From: Bradyrhizobium sp. CSS354 | Lineage (GTDB): Bacteria; Pseudomonadota; Alphaproteobacteria; Rhizobiales; Xanthobacteraceae | DNA length: 64,000 bases | NCBI RefSeq assembly: GCF_029051725.1 | Contig: NZ_JAACFU010000006.1 | Location: 519,516-583,515 of the forward strand | Direction: 5' to 3' | Shown: in pieces, positions 45,788-53,537 of the stretch | How the letters are laid out: each line of letters starts with the position of its first letter | Numbering within the stretch: position 1 is the first letter of the stretch | Made by a program: the position numbers and the translations under genes | Notes under the pieces: generated by a model | Seen by the model: only the letters and a program-made list of their open reading frames with translations | Told to the model about the DNA's origin: nothing | The model's database searches: none

Positions 45788-46221
45788 GGTCCCGCCAATG
45801 GTGGATGTCAGCGCAAAAATCTACGTCCCAAGCCTTTAGGTTTGGTATCCTTCGAAACCGAATCCACGCTGTGCAGCTCGGCAGCGCGGGACGTCGACCG
45901 CTCCAGGAATTTGCCGGCGATTAGGCATCGTGTGCGACGCGTTCGAGCCAAAGCAGGGCTTCGGAAGACATATGTCGTGCTAGGCTGCTAAGGTTCCATG
46001 CACGTCGGACCGTCTATGCTGAGACGGCATTGCGCAGGAAAGTGCTTCATTACTATGTTACCGTTCTTGAGCGAGGCGCCCAGCCGCGGGTGGCAACAGG
46101 AAATTTCGCGTATGTGGGGTAGATCACACAGCGCCCCGTACGACTGCGGTAGGTTGAAGAATTTTACCCCTCCCGTCGAACCGTCTGCCGCATCGACCCG
46201 ACCAACCTTGCGAGACGGCCT
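45788..46221. other. Intergenic region between diguanylate cyclase and ECF sigma
   Basis: 434 bp between two divergently read genes. I see no open frame with a ribosome binding site, no repeat element and no strong hairpin. Promoters for both genes must lie here. A stretch near 46153-46180 (TTGAAGAATTTTACCCC followed by CCGTCGAA) could be an ECF-type promoter for the sigma gene, but I would not rely on it. Confidence 0.5.
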
Positions 46222-46791
46222 TTGAGCGTGACACAAGCGGCTTCGGACGAGATCCTGATCGCCAGGATCGCTCAAGGCGACCGGCTCGCCATGCAGGTGC
46301 TGTACGGGCGGCACCATGTCAGGGTGTATCGGTTCGGCCTCCGGCTCGTGCGGGACGAGCAGGCGGCAGAAGACCTCATCAGTGAGGTATTTCTCGACGT
46401 CTGGCGTCAAGCCGGCAAGTTCGAGGGCCGATCCGCCGTTTCCACCTGGCTGCTGGCCATTACCCGATTCAAGGCCCTGTCTGCGCTCCGGCGCAGGAAG
46501 GATTTTGAGTTGGACGACGACGCCGCGAACGCGATCGAGGATACGTCCGACAATCCGGAAACGGCGGTGCAGAAGAAGGATACCAGTGAAGCGTTGCGGG
46601 AGTGTCTGACGGGCCTCTCGCCGGATCATCGGGAAATCGTCGATCTCGTCTACTACCACGAAAAATCCGTGGAAGAGGTGGCCGAAATCGTTGGCATCCC
46701 GGAGAACACTGTGAAGACGCGCCTGTTCTATGCGCGCAAGAAATTGGCCGAACTGCTGAAGGCAGCCGGCATTGAGCGAGGCTGGCCATGA
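46222..46791 (+). CDS. ECF sigma factor of the S8-protease locus
   Basis: 189-residue ECF sigma. The frame starts with TTG 46222 and a GTG at 46228 is an equally plausible start. There is no ATG before the conserved part. Region 2 is YRFGLRLVRDEQAAEDLISEVFLDVWRQAGKFEGRSAVSTWLLAITR. Region 4 is LTGLSPDHREIVDLVYYHEKSVEEVAEIVGIPENTVKTRLFYARKKL. The stop overlaps the anti-sigma start (ATGATG at 46788-46793), so the two are coupled. It heads a plus-strand run with the anti-sigma and an S8 protease. Confidence 0.92.
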   Translation: MSVTQAASDEILIARIAQGDRLAMQVLYGRHHVRVYRFGLRLVRDEQAAEDLISEVFLDVWRQAGKFEGRSAVSTWLLAITRFKALSALRRRKDFELDDDAANAIEDTSDNPETAVQKKDTSEALRECLTGLSPDHREIVDLVYYHEKSVEEVAEIVGIPENTVKTRLFYARKKLAELLKAAGIERGWP

Positions 46792-47483
46792 TGGCTTTGA
46801 GCAAGAAGATGCTGGAGCAAGAGCCCGGTGAAATTGAACTGCTGCTGCCGTGGCACGCCGCCGGCACGCTGAACCCGCGCGATGCGCGCCGCGTCGACGA
46901 GGCGCTGGCGCGCGATCCGGAGCTCGCGAAGCAATACGCCGCGATCCGCGGCGAGTATGAAGAGACCATTCATCTGAACGAGAGCCTGGGTGCTCCGTCG
47001 GCGCGCGCGATGCAAAAGCTGTTCGCAGCGATCGACGCCGAGCCGGCGCGGGCGGCCGGTTCGCTGCCGCTGTCGGCGCGCATCGCCACCTTCTTTGCGA
47101 GCCTGTCGCCGCGCACTCTGGCCTGGTCGGCGAGCCTTGGCGCCATGGCGCTCGTGCTGCAAGCCGGAATCATCGGCGCCGTGTTGACGAAGACCCAGAC
47201 TGCGACCTTCCAGACTGCTTCGCTCTCGACCAGCGCTCCGCTCACACGTGACCTCGGCACGAGCGTCCCGCCGGCGCGCGCGCTGGTGCGCTTTACGCCC
47301 GAGGCGCGCGTCGCCGACATTACGGCATTGCTCGACGGCTACCAGGCTTCGATCATCGGTGATGCCAAGGGCGGCATGTTCCGCCTCCAGTTCGACAAGG
47401 CGATGAGCCAGGACGAACTCGCCTCGCTGCTCGGCAAGATGCAGCGCGAGAAGTTCGTCAACCTCGCCGTCGCGGCGCCGTAG
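46788..47483 (+). CDS. Membrane anti-sigma factor with subtilase-propeptide-like C-terminus
   Basis: 231-residue membrane-anchored anti-sigma. The N-terminus (IELLLPWHAAGTLNPRDARRVDEALARDPELAKQYA, residues 16-51) is an anti-sigma helix bundle without the zinc motif HxxxCxxC. One membrane helix lies near residues 110-134. The periplasmic tail, about 165-231, reads RFTPEARVADITALLDGYQ, then GGMFRLQF and a closing MQREKFVNLAVAAP, a pattern like inhibitor I9/subtilisin propeptides. The gene that follows 13 bases later encodes an S8 subtilase, so the tail could be the protease's substrate or trans inhibitor. The tail assignment is by eye. Confidence 0.8.
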   Translation: MMALSKKMLEQEPGEIELLLPWHAAGTLNPRDARRVDEALARDPELAKQYAAIRGEYEETIHLNESLGAPSARAMQKLFAAIDAEPARAAGSLPLSARIATFFASLSPRTLAWSASLGAMALVLQAGIIGAVLTKTQTATFQTASLSTSAPLTRDLGTSVPPARALVRFTPEARVADITALLDGYQASIIGDAKGGMFRLQFDKAMSQDELASLLGKMQREKFVNLAVAAP

Positions 47484-47496
47484 CGCTTCCAAGCCG

Positions 47497-49203
47497 ATGA
47501 CGCGCAAGTCCGAAAATGGAGTGAGAGCCGGGGCCTGGGCTTCGTCGGTCGCAGCCGCGCTTGTGCTCGCCGCCTGTCTCGGCGTCGAGGTTGCGCAGGC
47601 GCAGGCGATCATGCGCACGCCCACGATCAGCGTCCCCTCCCGAATGCCGACCATTTCACCTGGCATCGCCGCACGCGTCAGTCCCGGTGTTGCCGCCAGA
47701 GCGGTGGCTGTCGGCCGCGGTCCAGGTCCGATCGTGACGACGAGGATTTCGGCGCGGATAGGGCCGACGCCGGTGCTGCCTTATGCGCGCTACTCCCCGA
47801 ACCTCTATCCCGCCTGTACCGCGGCCTATCGCGACGCCGCCGGCGAATGCCTGGCGCAGCAGAACGCGGGCGGCGATGGCTCGAGTAAATCGGGCAAGAA
47901 GACCGCCGGGAGGGGGCGCGGCAACAACACGCCCGTCGCCGCGGACTTGCGCACCTTTGCCAACGAATTCGTTGCCGAGATCGATGCCGGGCTGTCGTCG
48001 ACGCAGGCCGATGAGCTTGCGCGCCGCCATGGCCTGACCCGCGTGTCCTCCGAGAATTTTCCGCTGATCGGGGCAACGTTCGGACTGTTCCGCATCACCG
48101 ACGGCCGGCCCTCCGCGACGGTGCGGCGCGAATTCGCGGCGGACGGCAGCGTGCGCTCGGTCCAGCCGAATTTCCGCTACATGCTCCAGGACCAGAAATC
48201 GTCGGTGCCGACCGAGGGAGATCCCGCGCAATATGCGCTGGCCAAGCTCAGGCTGCCGCAGGCACATGCGCTGGCGCATGGCGCCAATGTGACGGTTGCC
48301 GTCATCGACTCCGGCATCGACGTCCAACATCCGGAACTTGCCAATTCCATTGCCGACAATTTCGATGCGCTCGGCATCGCCGAGGGCCCGCACATTCACG
48401 GCACCGGAATTGCCGGCGCCATCGTGGCGCATGCCAAGCTGATGGGCAGCGCGCCCGAGGCGCGCATCATCGCCATCCGCGCCTTCGGCGGCACCACCGG
48501 CGGGGCCGAGAGCTCGTCCTACATCATCTTGCGCTCGCTGAATTATGCCGCCGAGCATGGCGCGCAGATCGTCAACATGAGCTTTGCCGGCCCCAAAGAC
48601 GCGGTGATCGAGCGGGCCATCGCCGCGACCGCCGCGCGTGGCCTGGTGCTGATCGCGGCCGCCGGCAATGCCGGCGCGAAGTCCCCGCCGCTCTATCCGG
48701 CCGCCAATCCCAACGTGATCGCGGTCAGCGCGACCGACCAGCAGGACAGGCTGTTCACCGCGTCCAACCGTGGCAACTACATCGCGGTCGCGGCCCCCGG
48801 CGTCGATATCTTCCTCCCCGCGCCTGACGGCAAATACCAGATGACGTCGGGTACTTCGTTCTCGGCCGCCTATGTCTCCGGCGTCGCGGCGCTGCTGCTC
48901 GAGCGCAACTACGCCTTGAAGCCGGAAGCGCTGCGCACGACGCTGGCGAAGACGGCGCGTGACCTCGGTTCACCCGGGCGCGACGATCTCTTCGGCGATG
49001 GCGAGGCCGACGCGTTTGCCGCGGTCATGGCCGTTCCCGCCGCCGGCGCGACGCCGGTCGCAGCCGCGTCCGGTACAACAAAACGTGAAGATACCGGGAA
49101 GCGTCGCGACGGGCCCGGCATCCGCGCATTAGAGCAACCCTCGTTGTCGAGCACCGAGGATAAAGCCACGGTTTCTCAGGCGGATAGTCCGGCGACGCGA
49201 TAG
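47497..49203 (+). CDS. Secreted S8 (subtilisin-like) serine protease
   Basis: 568-residue subtilase. The N-terminal hydrophobic segment ends in LAAC (C27), a lipobox match, so it may be a lipoprotein. AQA cleavage near residue 36 is the alternative. A low-complexity linker is followed by a propeptide-like domain (about 155-230: ADELARRHGLTRVSS, FGLFRITDG, VRSVQPNFRY). The catalytic triad is D271 (VAVIDSGIDVQHPEL), H301 (HIHGTGIAGAIVAHA) and S454 (SGTSFSAAYVSG), with Asn in the oxyanion region AAAGNAGA. The C-terminal 60 residues are disordered. It follows the ECF sigma and anti-sigma genes by 13 bases and probably shares their transcript. Confidence 0.93.
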   Translation: MTRKSENGVRAGAWASSVAAALVLAACLGVEVAQAQAIMRTPTISVPSRMPTISPGIAARVSPGVAARAVAVGRGPGPIVTTRISARIGPTPVLPYARYSPNLYPACTAAYRDAAGECLAQQNAGGDGSSKSGKKTAGRGRGNNTPVAADLRTFANEFVAEIDAGLSSTQADELARRHGLTRVSSENFPLIGATFGLFRITDGRPSATVRREFAADGSVRSVQPNFRYMLQDQKSSVPTEGDPAQYALAKLRLPQAHALAHGANVTVAVIDSGIDVQHPELANSIADNFDALGIAEGPHIHGTGIAGAIVAHAKLMGSAPEARIIAIRAFGGTTGGAESSSYIILRSLNYAAEHGAQIVNMSFAGPKDAVIERAIAATAARGLVLIAAAGNAGAKSPPLYPAANPNVIAVSATDQQDRLFTASNRGNYIAVAAPGVDIFLPAPDGKYQMTSGTSFSAAYVSGVAALLLERNYALKPEALRTTLAKTARDLGSPGRDDLFGDGEADAFAAVMAVPAAGATPVAAASGTTKREDTGKRRDGPGIRALEQPSLSSTEDKATVSQADSPATR

Positions 49204-49682
49204 CGGCTGCGACAACTTTGCGCGCCGCGCGAAGGTCGAAAAATCAAACGCCGCATTGAACGTTCGGCCCGCTGCCACGACCAAATTACGTGGGAGCGGT
49301 TATCCCTCCCCATAAGTCATATCAGGCGCGAGCGCCCATCCACCCCAAGCGCCCATATGGCTCGACCCGTCCGGTTGTCCCCCCGGACGGGTCTTTTCTT
49401 TTTGCACGTCCGATTCCTCGAAGCCCTGCATGAGATCAGCTTCCGGTAGAGAGATCATGACTCGCTCATCCCCACCGCTCTGCCGGCACGCCGCAAGCGC
49501 GCTATGCTTGTGCGAAGCTTGACTCCAGATCCCCTTGAATCTCCGCACGACTACGGAGTTTGGCGACGAAAACATCGTCGTTGCTGGACAAGTCAAAACT
49601 TTTCCACAAAATATTCACGTCGCGTCTAAATTGATTCGTGTGCGTTGCGTCGCGTCCGTATTTTCTCCTGACGGGCTGATTT
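49204..49682. other. Intergenic region after S8 protease; terminator and possible small RNA
   Basis: 479 bp with no credible gene. The first 200 bases end at a strong terminator (49364-49404) and contain C-rich single-stranded-looking stretches (ATCCCTCCCCATAAG near 49303). A stand-alone small RNA ending at that terminator is possible. The rest (49405-49682) is the upstream region of the TIGR03809-like gene, with a TTTCCAC at 49604-49610 but no confident promoter. Confidence 0.5.
49364..49404 (+). terminator. Rho-independent terminator downstream of S8 protease
   Basis: A perfect 11-bp stem GACCCGTCCGG (49364-49374) with CCGGACGGGTC (49383-49393) has an eight-base loop and is followed by TTTTCTTTTTG. 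It is a canonical terminator reading rightward, 160 bases after the protease stop. Confidence 0.93.
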
Positions 49683-50354
49683 ATGACACATCGCCAAGAG
49701 GCTGTTCGCGACGTGGCCATTGGCCGCGACATTGCGGCACGCTGGTGCGCTCTCGCCGAGCAGCGGCTGGTGCATCTCTCCGAGATGTTCGAGACCGGGC
49801 GCTGGCGCCGCTATCACTCCGAGATCGCATTTCTCGAAAACATCCAGGAGGCCAAGCTCGCGGTCCAGACCTGGCGCGCGCTTGCCACCGGCGCTGACGT
49901 CGCCACGGCGGCCGCGAGCGTGTCGCCCGCATTCGGCTGGTCGCCGGCGACAATGCCCCGCATGTTTCCGCGCGAGCAGCAGGCGCAGACCGTGCAACCG
50001 AAGGCCGTGCACATCGCCCCCGAGACCGCCGTGTCGGTCAGGCTCGATTCCAAGCCGGGCGTTCTCGCCGAAATCTCCGAAACTCCGACCGCGCCGGTCG
50101 CCGCGCCGGCCCCGATGGCACCGCTCGAAGTGCCAGCTGCCATGGCGCCTCCCACCGCACCCGTGGCAATGACAGGACCCAAGGTGCCGCCCGCGATGGC
50201 GGCGCCCAGGGCGCTGGCCGCGATGGCGGCGCTTCTGCCGCAGTTCTCCCCGCCGGCAGCCGAAATTGTCGCCGCCCCCGAGCGCCTGGTTGAGTTCACC
50301 TTCAGCCTCGACGGCCTCGAAGCGAAGTACCCGCTGCTGCGGAATGCGTTCTAG
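49683..50354 (+). CDS. TIGR03809-like hypothetical protein
   Basis: 223-residue protein of the small family found in Bradyrhizobium and relatives. The conserved N-terminus is DIAARWCALAEQRLVHLSEMFETGRWRRYHSEIAFLENIQEAKLAV, residues 15-60, probably a helical unit. Residues 120-200 are an Ala/Pro/Met-rich region with repeated PxxAPxAM-like segments that looks disordered. The C-terminus (LVEFTFSLDGLEAKYPLLRNAF) is again conserved-looking. The ATG is at 49683. It lies 29 bases from, and convergent with, the TIGR03808 gene, the usual neighbour of this family. Function unknown. Confidence 0.75.
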   Translation: MTHRQEAVRDVAIGRDIAARWCALAEQRLVHLSEMFETGRWRRYHSEIAFLENIQEAKLAVQTWRALATGADVATAAASVSPAFGWSPATMPRMFPREQQAQTVQPKAVHIAPETAVSVRLDSKPGVLAEISETPTAPVAAPAPMAPLEVPAAMAPPTAPVAMTGPKVPPAMAAPRALAAMAALLPQFSPPAAEIVAAPERLVEFTFSLDGLEAKYPLLRNAF

Positions 50355-50383
50355 CGTTCGGAGCCAGAGGCGAGGAGCGGCAC

Positions 50384-51754
50384 CTACCGCCGCACCGCAT
50401 TCCCGCCGACGACCAATTGCGCAAACCGCTGGGCGCCGTCCGCCGACAGGTCGGACGTTACCGCGCGCGCATGATCGAGGCCGACCACGGCGCCGCGCGG
50501 GGTTTCCGAGATCATGTTGTTGTTGACGAGCGCGGTGCCGGCGCCGGGCACGACGGACACCCCGACGCCGGCCAGTGCCTTGCGGATCACGTTGCCCGTG
50601 ATCGCGACGTCGCGGAGATATTTGCCCCAGCCGGCAACGATGCCGTAGGACGGCGCGTTCTCGATCACGTTGCCGGTGACCGATGAATCCGCCTCGATGT
50701 AGATGCCGATGCCGGCATCGTCATCCGGCGCGGTGCCGATCGGCCGCTTCGGAATCAAATTCCGGATGATGTTGCCCTGGACAACGGCGATGCGGCCGCC
50801 TTCGTTGAAATTGCAGACGGAGACGCCGACGGCGGCGCCGTCCACAATGTTGTTGGCGATCACCGCGGCTTCGAACGCGAACTCCGAATAGAGCGCGACC
50901 TCGCGCACGTCGCTGACGCTGTTGCCGGTGATGTGGATGTTCGAGGCCGAGTTGCCGCGCACGGCGGAGTAATCGCAGTTCTTGATGCGATTGCCGCGCA
51001 CGATGACGTTGCCGGCGCGGAACGCGTTGATGGCGTTGCCGTACTGGCCGGAGCCGCCGGGGCCGGCCTTGATGTCCTCGATGCGGTTGTCAGTGACCAG
51101 CGTGCCGTCGTCGCCGATGGCCGTGCGCAGGATCTCGATGCCGTTGTCGTTGGTGCCGGTGATGGTGTTGTGGGAGACGCTGAGACCTCTGGCGTCGAAC
51201 GACACCACCGCCGTCACCGCGATGTTGGTAAAGATGTTGCCCGAGATGTCGCCGGAGACCTGCTCTAGCCAGACGCCGCTGCCGCCGGATCCCGTGATCT
51301 CGCAATCGGTGATGCGGACGTCGCGCCCGCCGAGTACGTGGATCAGCCCGCGCCGCGTCGGCAGCGGAATGCCGCCGCCATCAAAGGTGATGCCGGAGAG
51401 GCCGATTGCATAGGAGCCGTCGCTTTGGATCGCCGACGCCCCGCCGGTGAAGACGAATTTTGTCGCGCCGCGCACGCCGATCAGTTGCGCGCCATTTGGC
51501 AGCCGCAACAGTCCCGTGCGGTAGATGCCGGGTGGCAGCGCCAGCGGCATCTGCGCTCGCGCGGCCTCGTCGATCGCACGCTGGAGCGGGCGGGTCTGAT
51601 CCTCGCTGCTGCCGGGTCGTACGCCATATTGCGTGGCATCGCGGCCGAGCAGCGACGTCAGCGGCGCCGCACGCGCGGCCTCGGCCGGTATCGCGAGCGC
51701 GCCGGCGATGCCTGCGGTCGAAGCTCCGATGATATGGCGGCGATTGAGGTCCAT
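50384..51754 (-). CDS. TIGR03808-like Tat-translocated right-handed beta-helix protein
   Basis: 456-residue exported protein. The leader MDLNRRHIIGASTAGIAGALAIPAEA has twin arginines followed by a hydrophobic stretch. The mature part is a pectate-lyase-like parallel beta-helix: many turns of about 22-24 residues with N-x-I or G-N-x-I, for example SGNIFTNIAVTAVV, VSHNTITGTNDNGIEI, VIVRGNRIKNCDYSAV, IHITGNSVSDVREVALYSEF, AITGNVIRKALAGVGV. No catalytic residues of known polysaccharide lyases are obvious. It matches the twin-arginine repeat family TIGR03808, unassigned in function. Partner gene is the convergent TIGR03809 neighbour. Confidence 0.83.
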   Translation of the reverse strand: MDLNRRHIIGASTAGIAGALAIPAEAARAAPLTSLLGRDATQYGVRPGSSEDQTRPLQRAIDEAARAQMPLALPPGIYRTGLLRLPNGAQLIGVRGATKFVFTGGASAIQSDGSYAIGLSGITFDGGGIPLPTRRGLIHVLGGRDVRITDCEITGSGGSGVWLEQVSGDISGNIFTNIAVTAVVSFDARGLSVSHNTITGTNDNGIEILRTAIGDDGTLVTDNRIEDIKAGPGGSGQYGNAINAFRAGNVIVRGNRIKNCDYSAVRGNSASNIHITGNSVSDVREVALYSEFAFEAAVIANNIVDGAAVGVSVCNFNEGGRIAVVQGNIIRNLIPKRPIGTAPDDDAGIGIYIEADSSVTGNVIENAPSYGIVAGWGKYLRDVAITGNVIRKALAGVGVSVVPGAGTALVNNNMISETPRGAVVGLDHARAVTSDLSADGAQRFAQLVVGGNAVRR

Positions 51755-51845
51755 GACGCGTCCTCCGGCGAACGCGGGGTCCGCAGCGGTTAAGTAGCGC
51801 AGGACGATTGGGTGCGTGAGGATTGTTCGCGGTAGGGTTAAACGT

Positions 51846-52499
51846 TTACGCAGTCGTGTTCCGCCGCTTCCGTGCCAACTGCACCATCTCCATCAGCATC
51901 GCTTCCCCGGCATCCACCAGTTCCTCCAGCGTGATCCGCGGCGCGCCCTTGCGGCGCACGGCGCCGCTGCGCGCAAGCAGGGGAATATGGATGAACGCGG
52001 CGAGCTTTGGTCCGCCGCCCCTGACGTTTTCGATCGCGCGCCAGCTTAGGTAGTTACAGAGATAGGCGCCGGCGTCGCGCGAGGGGCGCGCGTCGATGCC
52101 GGTGAGGCGGGCGGCGCGCAGCAGCCTTGCGGTGTGCGGGCCGAAAATCATCGCGTCCGCATGGCCGGCGATGCCGCGCTTGCTCGAGCGGGTGTTGGCG
52201 GCATCGGGCCACAGCATGGTGACGGCGTTGCGCGCGCGGCTCTCGATGCGCAGATAGGGCGTGCGTGCGGCGAGGCCGAACATCAGCAGCGCATCGGGCT
52301 TTTCTCTCGCGATCACCTCCGGCAATTGCCGGTCCACCGCAGCATAGGTGACCGGGAAGATGTGGCTGGAGATCGCGGCATCGTCGAGTGCGGGACGGCG
52401 TAATTGCGCCAGGCGGGCGACCAGCGGCTGGGTCGGATTGTAGGGCGCGCCGGGGAACGGGCCGAAGCCGGTGAGCAGAATGCGGAGCTTGTCGCTCAT
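51846..52499 (-). CDS. pcp: Pyroglutamyl-peptidase I (C15 family)
   Basis: 217-residue cysteine peptidase removing N-terminal pyroglutamate. ATG 52499 gives the family start LLTGFGPFPGAPYNPTQPLV. The longer frame to 52649 lies inside meaB. The catalytic Cys is in DAGAYLCNYLSW, the His in LAAFIHIPLL and the Glu in RTPYLRIESRARN, as in C15 enzymes, though spacing around the Glu is divergent (canonical AGGRxxITVERVAIN). The start overlaps the meaB stop (ATGA, 52496-52499). It is last in a long minus-strand run. Confidence 0.85.
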   Translation of the reverse strand: MSDKLRILLTGFGPFPGAPYNPTQPLVARLAQLRRPALDDAAISSHIFPVTYAAVDRQLPEVIAREKPDALLMFGLAARTPYLRIESRARNAVTMLWPDAANTRSSKRGIAGHADAMIFGPHTARLLRAARLTGIDARPSRDAGAYLCNYLSWRAIENVRGGGPKLAAFIHIPLLARSGAVRRKGAPRITLEELVDAGEAMLMEMVQLARKRRNTTA

Positions 52500-53485
52500 T
52501 GCAGCAACTCCAGGATCTTTTCGGCGGCGAGCGCCGGTGTGAGATGGCCATCGGCCACCTCGGTCTCGATCTTCCGGACCTTGGTGCGCACCGACGCCTC
52601 GCTGCGCAACCGCGCCAGCATGCGTTGCTCCAGCATCGACCACATCCATTTCACCTGCTGCTGGCGGCGCCGTGCGGCGAAGTCGCCGGATGCATTCATC
52701 GCCTTGCGGTGATCGAGGACCTTCTGCCAGATCTTCGCGATGCCGTCGCCGGTCAGCGCCGAATAGGTCTCGACCGGAGGATGCCAGTGCTCGGAGCGTG
52801 GCGTCAGGATATGCAGCGCGCCGCGATAATCGGCGGCGGTGATGTTGGCGCGCTTGAGATTGTCGCCGTCGGCCTTGTTGATCGCGATCATGTCGGCGAG
52901 CTCGACCAGACCCTTCTTGATGCCCTGCAATTCGTCGCCGCCACCCGGCAGCATCAGGGCCAGGAAGAAATCGGTCATGTCGCAGACCGCGGTCTCGGAC
53001 TGGCCGATGCCGACGGTCTCGACCAGCACGACGTCGAAGCCGGCCGCCTCGCAGAGCAGCATCGCCTCGCGCGTTTTCGCGGCGACGCCGCCGAGCGTGC
53101 CGGAGGACGGCGAGGGGCGGATGAAGGCGTCGTCGGAGGCCGAGAGCCGCGCCATCCGCGTCTTGTCGCCGAGGATCGAGCCGCCGCTCCGCGCCGAGGA
53201 CGGATCCACCGCGAGCACCGCGACCTTGCGGCCCTGCTCGATGAGATGGATGCCGAGCGCGTCGATGGTGGTGGATTTGCCGACGCCGGGCGAGCCCGTA
53301 ATGCCGACGCGGACCGCCCTGCCGGTGTCAGGCAAGAGCATCTGCACCAGCTCGCGCGCCAGCGCCTGATGGTCGCTGCGCCGGCTCTCGACCAGTGTGA
53401 TGGCGCGCGCGAGCGCCGCGCGGCTGCCGGCGCGGAGATCACGGGCGAGGGATTTGATGTCCAGGGAAGGCTTTTTCTCAACCAT
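52496..53485 (-). CDS. meaB: Methylmalonyl-CoA mutase-associated GTPase MeaB
   Basis: 329-residue G3E-family GTPase that loads and protects the B12 cofactor of methylmalonyl-CoA mutase. The P-loop is VGITGSPGVGKSTTIDALG near residues 58-76. Switch and G-motifs are AVLAVDPSSARSGGSILGDKTRM, VVLVETVGIGQSE and AINKADGDN. The C-terminal dimerisation helices follow (QQVKWMWSMLEQRMLARLRS). The mutase subunit genes are on the same strand about 4.2 kb upstream, with a Tct transporter between. ATG 53485 is used. Confidence 0.93.
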   Translation of the reverse strand: MVEKKPSLDIKSLARDLRAGSRAALARAITLVESRRSDHQALARELVQMLLPDTGRAVRVGITGSPGVGKSTTIDALGIHLIEQGRKVAVLAVDPSSARSGGSILGDKTRMARLSASDDAFIRPSPSSGTLGGVAAKTREAMLLCEAAGFDVVLVETVGIGQSETAVCDMTDFFLALMLPGGGDELQGIKKGLVELADMIAINKADGDNLKRANITAADYRGALHILTPRSEHWHPPVETYSALTGDGIAKIWQKVLDHRKAMNASGDFAARRRQQQVKWMWSMLEQRMLARLRSEASVRTKVRKIETEVADGHLTPALAAEKILELLQ

Positions 53486-53537
53486 GCCCTTGCTTTACAA
53501 CGCCCGCGCGGAGCAGGCGAGGGCCGCCCGCCCGATA

